Part shown: piece after piece, positions 32,865 through 45,533 of the stretch
How the letters are laid out: each line of letters begins with the position of its first letter
Numbering within the stretch: position 1 is the stretch's first letter
Assembly (NCBI GenBank): GCA_002633005.1
Contig: NMRA01000088.1
Span: 383,074 to 443,073 of the forward strand
DNA length: 60,000 nucleotides
From: Phoronis australis
Lineage: Eukaryota > Phoronida > Phoronidae
Direction: 5' to 3'
The notes under the pieces: generated by a model
The model's database searches: none
What the model was told of the DNA's origin: nothing
The model's input: only the letters and a program-made list of their open reading frames with translations
Program-made: the position numbers and the translations under genes

Positions 32865-35111
32865 GATGGCTTCTTGGTCGGAACGCCGGTTTAGTATGCT
32901 AAAACAGAGTTATATTATTTCAGGTCAGAAAGCATAGCATAGCACGTTAAGGCTTATATTCGCGTGAGTTTCTACTCCATTTTCCCACTTGATGACCCTT
33001 AGATTCGAGGTACAAACTTGAGAAAAAGCTCGAGATTTCAAATAAAAGCTGAACATTTCGTCTTCCTACTTTTAGCCTTAATGCTGGGGTCATTAAGTGC
33101 AAAATAGGACTAGACACTTTTTCACGTAATCCATTATGTACTCGAATGTAAAATAAGAAACACTGATCTTGAGTTCGCAAGAAAATAGAACAAGAAATGC
33201 CAAAAATAATTTCTTGTTTGATTTCTATTATAAGAATTAGACCCCAAAAAACTTTTTGACTACATTTTACGTTTTTCTCGTTTTCGTACCGTAAACATGA
33301 CGGAATGCTCCTTTTACAGATCGAAACGAATGGAATAAAACGTGCGGCACAGATTAGATTTGTGTGCAGTTGTCGTTGAGAAAACGAAACATTACTGCGT
33401 TCAAAATTGAAGGTTTAGAGTCTTATTGTATTAATTTATCTTAATTCAAATTTCATCACCAAAAATCATGCCCCAAGTTCCCTACGAGTCTTTCAGCTAA
33501 AATCTGGGACCGGCATCACCTGACAAAGAAGTAAATCAAAATATCAAAATATGACTATTTTAGTGACAACAAATAAAATCACATTTTAGATCCAAATACG
33601 GTAGGAGGGGATAGGTACCTTTTCTAGGATGGATGATGGGAAGATATTCACCAATTTTGCTCGCGTGAAGAGTACACGTGTATTGTGAGCTTTGCACCCG
33701 TCTGCGTCTTCGTAGCGAAACGCACTCAAAGATGAAACACCGCATGACTACCCCTCTGCAAACTATTCACTACTTGCAGGAATTCGCCATTATGCTTGAA
33801 AACAAGTGCTGTGTCGAAACTACAATGGTTCTGCATGTCTTGAACACGCGCGCTTTCACGTTTGCCTTGTTAAAATTGATGCTAAAACTACGCATTGTGC
33901 ACTAAACAACAATGTACAGCAATCATTTTTGAAGCGCCACCAAATTGTGCAAGTAGTGAATTAATCTAGTAAGACACTCGGTTTGAAATAATCATGGCAG
34001 AACAGAAGTAATGTTGGCAATTTTAGGCGCCTACGTAATAACTGGACAGGACGCAGAGGTTCTGAAAAAAGTCAACTGTTTGGATTCATTCTATAACACG
34101 TGTGTAACACGTTTGAATTCTCACTTCGGTAAATGATCAAGTCGGTATGTTCTAATTATAATGAAATACACGACGTGTCATATAGATGAAATATTTATAA
34201 ACGATGAAACGCCTGGTTGCTTTGATCATAATGACTTCAATTCATGTGAGTTAATATGCATAAACAAAACATTTGAGTAAGCGACGCAGGCGGAAAAGAC
34301 GGTTTTGGGTTATGTAGTGAACCTCTTTTCTAGTAGTAAAGCTTATTGAAGGTGCATTTCATGTCTAAATATCATAAAAAACGGTTTTGAATCAAAACAT
34401 CTGTCATCAGACCGGTCCCATACTATAGACGATGAATTAACCAAAAAATTAGATTGTGTGATACCGGTGATGCAAAGTGATCGACCGAAAAAATGAATAA
34501 CGTAACAGGTGTTGCGGATTATTTGTGAAATAGACTTCAATCAGAAATTGTACCATAACAAACAATGAGCCACGCATTGCATTACGCCATTTTCACTACT
34601 TTTCAAGCCAATCAAAGGTTTAAAATCGTTCACCATACTTATACAAATAACTATTAAGAAAAACTAGATTCCTATTAAACTCTATGTCAAGCTCCATTGA
34701 TGTAGAACAATGGTAAACAAAAATGACTACATTCGTGATTAGCTATTTTTAGAAATCATAGAAATCTCAAGGCCATGTCGTTTTGGAAACTTCATAAACT
34801 TTTAATAACTGCTTCTTCTTCTTCAAGTATAGCCTACTAACCATGGTTCGTTTTTCAATGAATTGATAAGAATAACAAGTTTGATGACTTTATTGTTGCA
34901 AGCGTTATAAAGTCCCAATGAGAATTCTTTTTAGAATAACGAATCTTGCAATAACCAAAGCACATTTGTTTTGTATATTAAGAATTTATAGATACAGATT
35001 TTTACTCAACATACTGCACGTTTAACATAAGAAATATGTTTTAGTCCCAAAGGCAAAAATATGCGTAGAGCAAAACGTTATCTGATCGGTAATCCCCTTA
35101 CACAATTCCAG
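32865..35111. other. Unassigned region with minor repeats
   Basis: A hairpin AACAAGAAAT/ATTTCTTGTT at 33189-33218 resembles the arms of the 3515 element. TCATTAAGTGCAAAATAGGA at 33093 has a relative at 47228. No gene is supported. Confidence 0.45.
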
Positions 35112-35175
35112 CAGACGACAATCTTTTGAACAGAAGACAATCGTTTGAGCAGACGACAGTATTTTGAACAGACGG
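35112..35175 (+). repeat. 19-bp tandem repeat, about 3.4 units
   Basis: The unit CAGACGACAATCTTTTGAA repeats with one to four changes per copy (35112, 35131, 35150, 35169). Confidence 0.85.
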
Positions 35176-35963
35176 TTTGCTGCTATGACGCAAACTCATT
35201 GATTTGGCTCAATAGTTTCTAAATGAACAAAGACTGGTGTCTAAAACATGAAATCTTTGAAAGATACCGACGACGAATGGTTCGGTCTCTATTCTTAAAT
35301 TTAGAGTAAGCGATTCTGGGCATTTCATTGCAAGACAAAAATGAATCATTTCACGCCTTATGACGTTGATTGAATGACAGCAACACGAGGCGTCGCTTCT
35401 CACTTCCTTCGGTTTCATTGTATGAGAAGCAACAACTGGACAAAATGAACCAGCCTCCAGTCACAACTCATTAATATTAGAAAAGTAGATGCGTTTGTGT
35501 GATTATCGTGCGCCACAACAGGAAAATCCTACACCAGGTGGCGTTCTTTTTTGCGTTCTACAAATCGTTCACGTCACCACCCAAATACAAATGTATCTCT
35601 TTGATTATAACGAACAGACATTCCCAGAAGACAGGTTAAATTTTCAGCATCCACTAGATGTTACTTCAATTACTTTTAAGTTCCAATGCATTCCTAGCAG
35701 AATTTCACACGACATTACAAGCGACCCCTTGGGTAAAAATTAACCGTGTCTTTCACGTGATCTAAAATTGTTGTAGCGCTAAAACATTCAATTATTCTAA
35801 TAGATATGATTTGCATTCTACATCAGATTTCATTTGAATCCTCGCAAGATTGTCAGTGAATTATCTTGGCACCACATGTTTGGGGATTAAAACGTACTCG
35901 ATCGAACTTTTTCTCAGGTTCATCACTTAGCGGCATGATGGGTTGTTATCGTTTTATGTCATT
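35176..35963. other. Unassigned region
   Basis: No supported feature. The open frame at 35489-35743 is anonymous. Confidence 0.45.
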
Positions 35964-36464
35964 ATGTTTATAAATCATTCTGCTAGCCATTTTGCCGCAG
36001 TGAATGTTTTACCACAGGAAACTGAAACTTGCGAAATCGCCCTTTTTGTCGGCTGTACAGATTTTAGGGCTCAGAAAACGAATTATGTTCGACATATGCC
36101 CAAAATGATACGAGGTGCTTCACAATCTCGCTTCAACGTGGAAAGGGACCGCATGCTGGCAAAAAGGTGTAATTCTTATGACAGTGGTTATATTCATAAT
36201 ATAGGTATACATGTACACAATCGACAAGCTAAAGATGTCTGCAAAGGTGAGCAAAGCAGTGCCACCAGCACTGGCGGATCTAAGCGTCATAAGCGGAAGC
36301 CAAACACAGTTTTCGAGGGAAAACAACCGTATCTAGACCATAAAATCGGCATACGGACGGCATTTTTTGTTTTGTGGCCGTGTTCAAAGGGGCAGGAGTG
36401 GATGGGCCACCTAAGACCTCCTAAATCCATCTATGACACGAGCTGTACCTACCCACCTGCCTGA
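35964..36464 (+). CDS. Unidentified open reading frame, up to 167 codons
   Basis: This is the longest frame in the window not created by a simple repeat or by N. It contains ETETCEIALFVGCTDFRAQK, a basic SKRHKRKP stretch and a TAFFVLWP segment, and ends at a stop just before a CATC array. No domain is recognised, no signal peptide, and codon use is unremarkable. A frame this long is borderline for chance in 60 kb of six-frame AT-rich DNA. It could be part of a decayed transposon or a lineage-specific exon. Confidence 0.2.
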   Translation: MFINHSASHFAAVNVLPQETETCEIALFVGCTDFRAQKTNYVRHMPKMIRGASQSRFNVERDRMLAKRCNSYDSGYIHNIGIHVHNRQAKDVCKGEQSSATSTGGSKRHKRKPNTVFEGKQPYLDHKIGIRTAFFVLWPCSKGQEWMGHLRPPKSIYDTSCTYPPA

Positions 36465-36658
36465 GTACCTTTCTGACTTACTACAGATCTATCCACCTGT
36501 TTACCAAAAAACTTTACTTGTCTGAGAATATGACTGCCTCCTTGCAAATCTTATGTTCCTATCTTTACAAACTTGGCGTCTATAATCTACCCAATCACCT
36601 TCCAACTTAACCTTTTCTTGTCTATGTTTCTATGCATGCATGTAATTTCACATGTTCT

Positions 36659-36806
36659 CATCCATCAATCCATCTATCCAACCATCCCTCCATACATTCG
36701 TCCGTCCGTCCGTCCTTCCATCCGTCCGTCCGTCCGTCGGTCCGTTCATCCATCCATCCATCCATCCATCCATCCATCCATCCTTCCGTTCATCCATCCA
36801 TCCATA
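36659..36806. repeat. CATC/CGTC tetranucleotide array
   Basis: (CATC)n, (CGTC)n and again (CATC)n blocks with TTCC variants. Frames reading Pro-Ser-Ile-His repeats arise only from the array. Confidence 0.95.
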
Positions 36807-37819
36807 AAAATGTTACATTAACATCGGAGGTGCCTAGCATCAAATTATCAGCAATGATACTACAAACAGAACATGGATTCACAATGCATTTGAAGAAAAT
36901 GTGGCAAAAACAAGACCGTGTCATTAAGAAATATGGTGAACCCACAAAAACGGGTATAAATACGTTAATAAGAACACGATACAGTTGCGCACGTGCAAAG
37001 CGTGAACCCGGAAATACAAAGCTGCTAAACTTAGAAGGTAGTTTGTGTGAACAAAGACAAAAATTAATCATGTTTGTGCTAAAAAGCTCATCTTAACGAG
37101 TTCTGGATTAACTATTGTGTTACCTAGAATTGAAAGGATTTCGGAAAAAGTTCTCACCATCTAATTTTCCTTTAAATGTAAAATTTTGATGAAACGGAAA
37201 TGTGATGCGATAAGTACAAACTTTTACGCTAATTAGAAATAGCGCGGAGCACCGTGTCAAGGATTTGGTGGTAGTTTGTTATACCAGGCATGTGCGCGCG
37301 TGCTTGTTGATGTTCAGCCTATGAGGTTAACGCAAATCTTGGCTTAGGCTGAGCTTTAGCAGTGACATGTGAAGACAAAATCCCATATAACAACATTTTA
37401 AAGAAGACTGTTTATGTAAAACCTTTTATACACACTCCGATTATTGTTTGAATTTGTAGACAGTGGTCCGGTAGTCGTCTACAAATTCTGAAACAAGCAA
37501 AAATCGAAGAAAAGTCCGACGTGCTCTGTTTCAATCGACAAATCGTATATATTTGCTTAGCTCAAAAAGTCGCATCGGAACACCGCCCCACACACCCCGA
37601 TTTGCCGTATAGAAAAGTCGTTCTCAAGTCCACCAACGGCTAATCGGAGGATGGGAAAAGCGCTTAAAACCGCTATAAAGTCCACTTGGTGTCAGAATAT
37701 TGAGTATCTCCACAAGCGTCTTTGCCCTTCCAAAGCAACGGCATTGCGTTCTTATTCTATACTTAAATTAAGCTTGCTTACCACAAACAACTTGGACTTC
37801 CCTTTGCGACTAGATGGTC
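36807..37819. other. Unassigned region
   Basis: No gene recognised. Confidence 0.5.
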
Positions 37820-37960
37820 TTGGCTACTGAGACTAATCCGTGGTGACAACTTGATGTGGCTGGTGAAGCAAAGAAGCACGTTAGTTCTTCTGCAGCCTCG
37901 CAAACTTTTCTAAACTGAGTAGGGAACGAGATGAGACCGATTTTATGCATGACCTAAATC
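37820..37960 (-). mobile_element. MITE, GGTCTC family, inverted copy
   Basis: CTAAACTGAGTAGGGAACGA then GATGAGACCGATTTTATG is the reverse complement of the family's left end (ATTGGTCTCA, GTTC, ACTCAGTTTAG) as seen at 54395. TGAGACTAATCC near 37829 is another terminus, so two fragments may abut. Confidence 0.5.
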
Positions 37961-38304
37961 AAAAGTTAGTTGTTGACAGAAGTCGCGGGTTTGTTACCCC
38001 TTTAAGACATCGCTGACGACGATAACTACGTCATGAAACACCAAAGGTGTAGTCATTGCTATCTCCAACATTGAAGAGATGTACATCTTTCTCCTATGAG
38101 TTACGTTTCACCTTCGTCATGATTTCCGGTCTGAGTAAAAAGACAATTTTGCTGAGTGAACCTCTGAAATAAGCGGAGGGGAAATGTAACAGTTGCGTGC
38201 GACGCCTTTTCTATTTACTTACCAGCAAATACCTAAATATACAAAAACGTAATCAAAAGCCACATAATGGACTTTTTATATTAGTTCGTGCCAAAAACAA
38301 CTTT

Positions 38305-38540
38305 AAGGCACTTAATGTTATGTATTTTTTTCCTTATTCTGATCAGAAATGATTTCTAGAATCGTAAAGAACCGATAGGTCGTTATTCCATAAAGTGGCT
38401 TAACACGGCGGGTTAATTTCAGTCGCCACGGAAGTATGTCCGTCAAGAAATTCCAAGCGAGTAATTGTAATCAATTTCAATGCAAATAAAAGATGAAAAC
38501 GCGAGCAGATAATCATGCGAAGAAAGTGGATATTTTTAAT
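38305..38540 (+). mobile_element. GGTCTC-related repeat, long variant
   Basis: GATTTCTAGAATCGTAAAGA matches the interior of copy 1. The following CACGGCGGGTTAATTTCAGT block matches 21411-21563. The two together show that the long variant carries both parts. Confidence 0.5.
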
Positions 38541-39492
38541 ACCAGAACATGATATAGCGGCATGAATGAATAAACGATATTTGCAAACAACCATTTTGAT
38601 GACGTCAAGGTAGCTGCTTAGCTAATTCCCGCGCAAGAAGGAAGTTATTTTCCGGTTCTGTTAATGAAACATTCGCACCCACCGTTATTTGAACGCAGTT
38701 ATAAATACGCCAAGGCGCTAAGACATTACTGTGAAAGAATTTCCTAACATAGCACTTACAAACATAAAAAGCATCGTCACCGATTACACGGATTTGTTTT
38801 GACCACTGGGGCATTACTGTCGAAGTCATGAAATCAAAAAACAAACATTGTATCAGTCAAAATATCCAACTTAGTAGTTTTTGTCAGTATCCTTGATAAA
38901 TCACTTACTAAAGTAACTCATCGCTTCAAACAAAAGGGCAGAAACAATGGCTGTGACATTTTCAATAGTGTGTGTGTTGCCTGTTGTAACTGTTCATGAC
39001 GTCACTAACTTAGTTCAATTAGTGACTATTTTGTCCGTTTTTGGCCACTAAGATTAACATACGAGGCACAGTTTAAAAGCTCACTTTTCAGGTTCAAGTT
39101 AAAATATTTTTCTTTCAAATATATAAAGTATCTATGCCGGTTGGACTTCTAAATTCGGAAATGCTGGGCGCTCTTTTCTGTTTACAACTTTGACAATGAG
39201 CTTATGACAAAACTAAACTTTTCAAAAACATTGACCGCATAGACATCACGTGTTAACTTGTAAATGTCAAGATTTCAGGCCCCAGATTTTCGACAACATT
39301 TCGCCTACATTCTTGTAGAATAAGTTACAAAAACCCAGAAATTCCTACAAGTAGCAGTGTACTGTTACTACTGAAGAGTGTGTATTCCAAACTAAGAAGG
39401 CGTGTAAGAACGCAAGCATGTTTAAAGGCCCCTCAGGAATAACAAAGGTTCATCTCAGAAGTTTAAAGCAATGTCTGGACACTTCCATTTTT
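38541..39492. other. Unassigned region
   Basis: No supported gene or repeat. Confidence 0.5.
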
Positions 39493-39579
39493 TCGTATAC
39501 GACTGTCGTATACGACTAATCGGAGCGTGTAAACAAGTGTTCTCACACAACCTTTTTTAACAGGAAAGTCGTATACGAC
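39493..39579. repeat. Cluster of TCGTATACGA palindromes
   Basis: The palindrome TCGTATACGA occurs at 39493-39502, and the longer GTCGTATACGAC at 39505-39516 and 39568-39579. The shared 14-mer TGTCGTATACGACT is inverted between the second and third, suggesting a small foldback element. Confidence 0.65.
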
Positions 39580-41532
39580 AATCAAATGTGTATACAATCG
39601 TTCGCGATCCACGTTAGTTCGGACTTTGTAGACTGTCTTCCTTATTCAGTCCGCGGAAGTCTTCACTTAAACTGTTGCAGTAGAAATTACGTTAAGGAAA
39701 AAAACTTTGATTTGTCAGTTGTTATATGTACACGGTAATGGTTTAGTTGAGTAAACGGAGACACTAGTTAAAATAAACCAAGAAATTTAACTTTTTGTGC
39801 GAAGTTTAGTGATTTCCAAATCATATCTGCGAACAGAAAGCTGAGTATAACAGAATGTCGGTAAAGTGTTAAGAATAAACAAGATATTAAGTTAGTTCAT
39901 TCATGTTCACGTTCGTTCAGGACTCTCGTAGTACTTCGTGTCCACCAAGGCGTTGGGTTTCTTCGACGTCTCAAGTAGCGAGATTTATCAAACCGAACAA
40001 CAAAGATTACATAGCTGTTTTGAAGGTATTGAGGACAAGCTCCAACAGGTACAAAAGACTCCTACGAGGGTGGTTCCGAAATAAACTGATCCCCGGCATT
40101 CCTGTTTTAAAAGTCGGGGTTCGTGTTTTTCGGGCTGATTAGCTGAAAGTGTGGGAGTCTGTTTTCGACTAGCGTATATCTGCTTTACACTGTGGTTCCT
40201 GTTTCGATGAAACACCCTGATTTTGAATTTATTGAATACGACACAGTGTTTACAGACAAAAAGGAAATAATCACAATCTCATGATTCACAAAGTCACAGT
40301 CATCGCGGACTCAAAGCGCATTAGTTAAAAGCCGTGGATAAGAATAACGAAATGCTATTAAACGTAAATAAAACTCGTAGAAATATGAAACCACGGTAAC
40401 ATAAACGAGTTTGGGTTTCACACAGAACGCTGAGAGCCAACGAGCACGCATTATTACATAATGCTTACAGCGCTTTGGATCGAAGATATTTGCATGGCTC
40501 AAACCAACAAACATAGCAATTTTTAAATCTATGATTTTTGGTACAGACGCGCATTGCGAGTGCTTATGGAAGCAAGAGCAAATCTTCCATCGGGACAGTC
40601 AAGGTCGATTCATCGCTTGTTTTGCTAGTTAACAAGCTGTAGCCGTTTACTAGATGTCAATTTAGCATTTCGCTGCTCACAGACCATTTAAACAAAGCCG
40701 TCTTTCATTCATGAATGCAAGTTTCAAATTTCGTCTACGTTACAATCCAATTAGAATAATTAAGCCGATATAGTTTTTAATGAAAATTTAATTCGAATTT
40801 CAGTTGAGAAGGAGTCAGCGTGCCAGTGTCAAAACGGCGGTAGCTACGGAAACAAACACTATTCTTTGCGCTAAGTGGAAAATTATAGAGTCTTCGTCTT
40901 TAGGAAATTAATCCGTGAAATTGAGGTTAAAGACCGTATCTGTGAAATCTATGTCCGAACGTTGGATTAAGTTACCGCTGGAATCGAATTCATGATTGAA
41001 AAATTTGTAGGGAGCATATAGACGAGATCAGTTCATATTGACTGCACTACTCAAAAAGTGGTGAATATTAGATTAATCTTCCCAATATTTACATAATCAA
41101 AATAAAATTATATTAAATTTAATGTTATTACGAACAACAAACCTTTAATGATGGAGTGGTAGAAATTCATTCGTCTTGCATATTAATTATTTTAATACCA
41201 CAAGCTTCCTATTCACCATTCGCAGCCTATAGCCACCACACTCTGTGAATGGAGCAGTCATGGGTGCTCAAGTTGGCATTATTGAAAACGGTTTTGTGCG
41301 ATATAATTTGTATTGACCAACATGGTTCACAAACTGACCCCTATTCTGCGAGCGATCTTCGCATATTCTTGTTTAAGAGTGGTTTGGTAGATTTTGGAAA
41401 AACGCCATGTTAGGTTGCGCAGACTTCCGGGGTGAATCGAAGTCACATCGGCTTTTTTGAAAAACCGCAGCGAGAAACGGCAGATACATAACAGTGTGGA
41501 AACAGGTATAGACCAAAGAAGAATTCAGCAGT
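39580..41532. other. Unassigned region
   Basis: No gene recognised. The frame at 39903-40142 (plus) and its antisense partner are anonymous. Confidence 0.45.
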
Positions 41533-41642
41533 TGTCTCGCGGCTAGAAAATCTAGCCAAAATCACGTGCTCTCATATAAAATACACTGCAATATGTCGCG
41601 TAATCTCGCGAAATCTTGCTTTTTAGTGAGGTCCTAGCGAGG
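41533..41642 (-). mobile_element. MITE, TATCGCT family, copy 1
   Basis: AATCTAGCCAAAATCACGTG, AATCTCGCGAAATCTTGCTT and TTTTTAG...AGCGAGG match, in reverse orientation, the better-preserved copy at 52321-52434. Confidence 0.6.
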
Positions 41643-41709
41643 GCCTAGCGTTACTGAACTCCACTCAAGAGTTGTTGATCAAGTAATAGATCACCGTATT
41701 TGTGTCTTT

Positions 41710-41935
41710 GCAGCCAGTAGTCCCTTTTATGGAACGTTAGTGAAGACTTGAGAGGAAATTTTGGTCGTATGCTCCAACATCCCAACTACTGAATAAAGAT
41801 TTAGTCAGGTTATTTTGACCTCATCACAATCCTGAAATAATTTATATAAATTATCTCAGTAACTAGCAGTTACGTGTATATTCTCAGAGACTTCACACTT
41901 TCGTCCAAGTGAAATTTGATTAATTTTCGTGAGAC
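41710..41935 (-). mobile_element. Dispersed repeat (TTTCTGAAAAA family), inverted copy 3
   Basis: AGTAACTAGCAGTTACGTGT, ATATTCTCAGAGACTT and AGTGAAATTTGATTAATTTT match the reverse complement of 8931-9100. AAATTTTGGTC...CTCC further left matches the rest of the repeat. Confidence 0.6.
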
Positions 41936-42097
41936 CACATTCCTGACTTTGGTCTTAAGTAAGTCATTTTTTATGAAACAGAACCCTGAAGACGATTTGC
42001 TTCGGTTAAAGGAATTCAATTTTGGTCCTCAAATTTCATATTCGAGATAGATTGCTGGTTTCAAACCGAACAAATCAAGAACGATTCCCGCATTTGA

Positions 42098-42202
42098 ATG
42101 TTCAGTGAATCTGAAGAGGAACAGATACAAAACGTAATCGGAATGGATTATTCAACGTATTCCTCAGACGCAAACCCGACTGTGAATGGACGGGACAGAG
42201 AA
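42098..42202 (+). CDS. Candidate first coding exon, acidic N-terminus, unknown gene
   Basis: An ATG opens 35 codons, MFSESEEEQIQNVIGMDYST onward, ending GRDRE directly before a donor-like GAA/GTAAGA at 42203 (phase 0). Read through the donor, the frame would stop at 42307. The acidic, polar composition is unusual for random AT-rich DNA and looks like a disordered N-terminus. No family is recognised and no second exon was found. Confidence 0.25.
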
Positions 42203-42307
42203 GTAAGAAAACCCAGCACGCCACGATGCCCTACCAACGAATTTCGCGCCTTCTTGCCCGGGAATGAAATGCCATTCTCTATGGACCTACGTCAGAACTC
42301 TCGTTAA

Positions 42308-43462
42308 CGGTGCGAGATTTGAGTTTTACATACAAGCTGACGGTGCATCAATCAAGAACCGCTTGTGTGCTATGACGAAAAAGCGAATTGAATGGGTGCT
42401 AAATACCTCCAATTGTAACGGATAAATATCGCAACGAAATTTAGATTTATTTTGGAACGTGAAAAATATATAGTTGTGCAAATTTGTGTAGATATTCGTG
42501 TGCTACAATTACATAACATTTTGTAATGTCACCCATTACTGTAATACTGTTATTTTTAACAAATTCAGTGATCTGGATAGGAAACGTATTTAGGTGACCA
42601 TGAGTATTGACACAAAAGTAAAGCATAGCTGTATAAATTAACCAGATCTTCAACAGATTGAGATTGATAGTGCTCTAAATAGTGCTGACCTGAGCAAAAA
42701 ATAAAAACGCAAACACCTCTCTTGATATCTTAAACGAGCAAAAGTTTTTCACATGTAGAGTATTCTAATGTTTTTGAATATATTCCGTTTTGTTATGACA
42801 TGGATTAAAAAATTCTTCTTTCGTTACTTGAAAACATCAGTTAAGGTAAATCAGCGTATTACGCTACAGCGTTACTTAACACAGTTCAAACTTTGACTTT
42901 TAAAGTGTGCACTTAATGGTGTATTTATAAAAAGCAAACGATAACAGACCTCCCTTCATCAGGACGATAGAATTCGATTGGAAAAAGTATCTTTGGTAGA
43001 TAAACGGAATTACAAATTGTGCAAAATAATCAACGCTTGTCCCCGAGACACACATGTAATCTTATTAGACGAAGAAGGTTAAAAATGCCCTGCAAAGAAG
43101 TCATTAGATATTACGTCAGGTCCATTAATGTTTTGTATTGCAAGTTATCGATTTAGAGGACTCTGATCGGAATTTAGGTAGTGACAATCAATTTTCAAAC
43201 TGATAATGATATCACAGTACCACATTTCTCGTCTGCAATGCGTATCAGATACGTATGTCGAACATAAAATATTCGCTTCGCTTCATAATTGAATAACAAT
43301 CCCTTAACCCACAATTACTAACAGTGAGCTGTGCTTGGCAAAGTAAAAAACACTTGTTGCGCTCGAAATAATAATATGCCAGTTGTTTCCATGGTGACGT
43401 GTTCTTCAATTTCGGAATCTTTCACTTTCCATGCAGCAGCTTTGTCTCCATTTCTATTTGCC
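42308..43462. other. Unassigned AT-rich region
   Basis: No supported feature. Confidence 0.5.
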
Positions 43463-43626
43463 TTTCTGTCTGTCTGTCTGTCTGTCTGTCTGTATGTATG
43501 TCTGTCTCGCTCTGTCTGTCTAACTGTCAGTCTGACTGACTTTCTGTCTGTTTTTGTATGTGTTTCAATATCCTACCATGTGTTTACTTGCCTGCATATC
43601 TGCTTTGTGTCTGTCTGTCTATCTGG
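43463..43626. repeat. GTCT tetranucleotide array
   Basis: A near-perfect (TGTC)n block at the left decays into TGTA, TGAC and TGTC variants. Confidence 0.95.
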
Positions 43627-43689
43627 CTGTTTTTAAATGTGCCTTCTACCAGCCCACGGCAGATGTACGTCTTTCAGCATATATATTTC

Positions 43690-43945
43690 AGGCCACCCTA
43701 AAAACACGGCTCGCGGACCTGTAAACTCATCTCACTGACTCACATTCGTAAAACACGGCTAGTTGACTCACGTGACTAAGAATTACGTGCAGGACTCAGT
43801 GGAGTGTCCAGGAGACGTACGTGTGTACAAGTACTAGCGCCGTGTTTGTGGTCCAGGAGACACATAGACCGTGTTTGCGGATGCGGGCCATGTTGGTGGA
43901 TGTGAACTGGGCTTACTGGTATGTGAGCCGTGTTCATGAGTTCGT
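43690..43945. repeat. Degenerate CCGTGTTTGYGG repeats in both orientations
   Basis: AAAACACGGCTCGCGG (43701) and AAACACGGCT (43751) lie on one strand; GCCGTGTTTGTGG (43839), CCGTGTTTGCGG (43869) and GCCGTGTTCATGAG (43927) on the other. GTCCAGGAGAC is repeated at 43806 and 43851. Confidence 0.5.
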
Positions 43946-44000
43946 ATTTAGAGCTATATTCACGAGTGATTGAGAAGTGTTGTTCCGGTAGCCTGTATAT

Positions 44001-44119
44001 CTGCTTGTCTGTCTTGCATAAAGGTGCCTGCCTACTAGAATATATATCGAACTTTCTACCTGTTAGTCTGTCCATCTGTCTGTGTGTCCGTCAGTCTGCC
44101 TCTCTGCCTGCTGGCCTGC
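44001..44119. repeat. Degenerate GTCT/CTGC array
   Basis: Interrupted TGTCTGTC, CTGTCTGTGTGTC and CTGCCTCTCTGCCTGC tracts, related to the array at 43463. Confidence 0.8.
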
Positions 44120-45533
44120 TTTACCAGCGAATTGCCGAGCAGAGCCTATCATGCAAGATGCAACCAGTGTCTGATGCTCATAAATATTCGTTCACAAAAT
44201 AGTGCAGAACGCAATGAAACGCTCCCATATAATCAACGAAACAATTTTAATCGATTTTAAATATTACAAAACCTTCAAAACCAATGAGTATTGCGAGTCT
44301 GTAGCGTATAACATTAATATTCTGCTGGTAATAATCTACTTCAATGGCCATTTGACTTGCAAACAATTTGATAATACCAAACTGACAAAGAGTCTCTCCT
44401 AATTTCCGCTTAAGATTTTGCCAGAGGCTTGTTTTCGATTCTCACATTCTGATTTAATAATTTATAATAACGATTCAAAAAGAACCTGACGAAAGTACAA
44501 AGCCAAGAAGTTTGAGAGAATGAAAAACACCAGCGGTTACAAGATCTTTTTGTAACCGCGGGCGTGCTGACAGTATCAGATGTTTTGTGTGAGCTTCGGT
44601 CGTGTATCTCTATAGCAACTGTGTGACATCGCGTCCTTGACTTATACAAATTCACAAGACAGCTAAAATAATAAGTGCTTGACAAGTAAGCTACCATCGA
44701 AATTATAAAATAGTGGCGGTAGCCGGAAATTATTAATTTTTATTAAAATTCAACACCATTTTTTCAAATTTGTTATCTCATAGATCGTTTGATTGTGTGA
44801 AAATATTGGAGAGCTAGATAATAAGTAGCAAAGTCTTTAATTGTAAAGGGGCATTTTGCCGCTGATACGCCGCCAATGTTGCTTTGGGGGAGAAAAAACA
44901 GTGGCAAACTCATTGCGTCTTGAATGTTGCAGACCAAACCTACAACTCAAGTCAGAGGCAATCAGCACGTGCGCTATTTGTGAATTTGCAATTTTAGAGT
45001 TGCCAACCCCAATAAACTCTTACGCGTAACATACAATTTTACGAGACCGATTTCATGAAAGTAGAGACCTATTTCGGTTTTGTCTCTTATCCAGTTAAGC
45101 ATGATGATTGAAACGCAACTTTTAGTAACAGATATGAAGGACTATTGTTATTGGTGATATTGTGTGCTTATTATATCAAAAAGCATTATCATTGTTATTA
45201 TTATCTCTCTTAACTACAGTCATCAATCATCATTTCAAAACTCACCTTCGTTGGACAACTAAATGCAATTTAAGTATTTCTACCTATGAATATTTAGCTT
45301 CAGGACGGACACGCATTTACTTTACACTAGCTTACATCCAAATCGACAACTCTATGATCTTAATTAATTGTTTAATCAAGTAATTTATCAAAGATAAATC
45401 GTCTTATTACCTATGTCTACAGTCTGCAATTTATGGCAGTTTGACACAATGTCTCAGACTAAGATTACAATCATCATTTTCAAGTTACTGTGACAAAGAT
45501 TCCAGACAAGAAAATCTAATCATCCTCACGAAC
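44120..45533. other. Unassigned region with one hairpin
   Basis: A perfect 10-bp stem GCGGTTACAA/TTGTAACCGC is at 44533-44559. No gene is recognised. Confidence 0.5.

Noticed and set aside
36573-37096. Pro-Ser-Ile-His repeat proteins
   Set aside because: Translation of the CATC/CGTC array in two frames; no coding evidence outside it.
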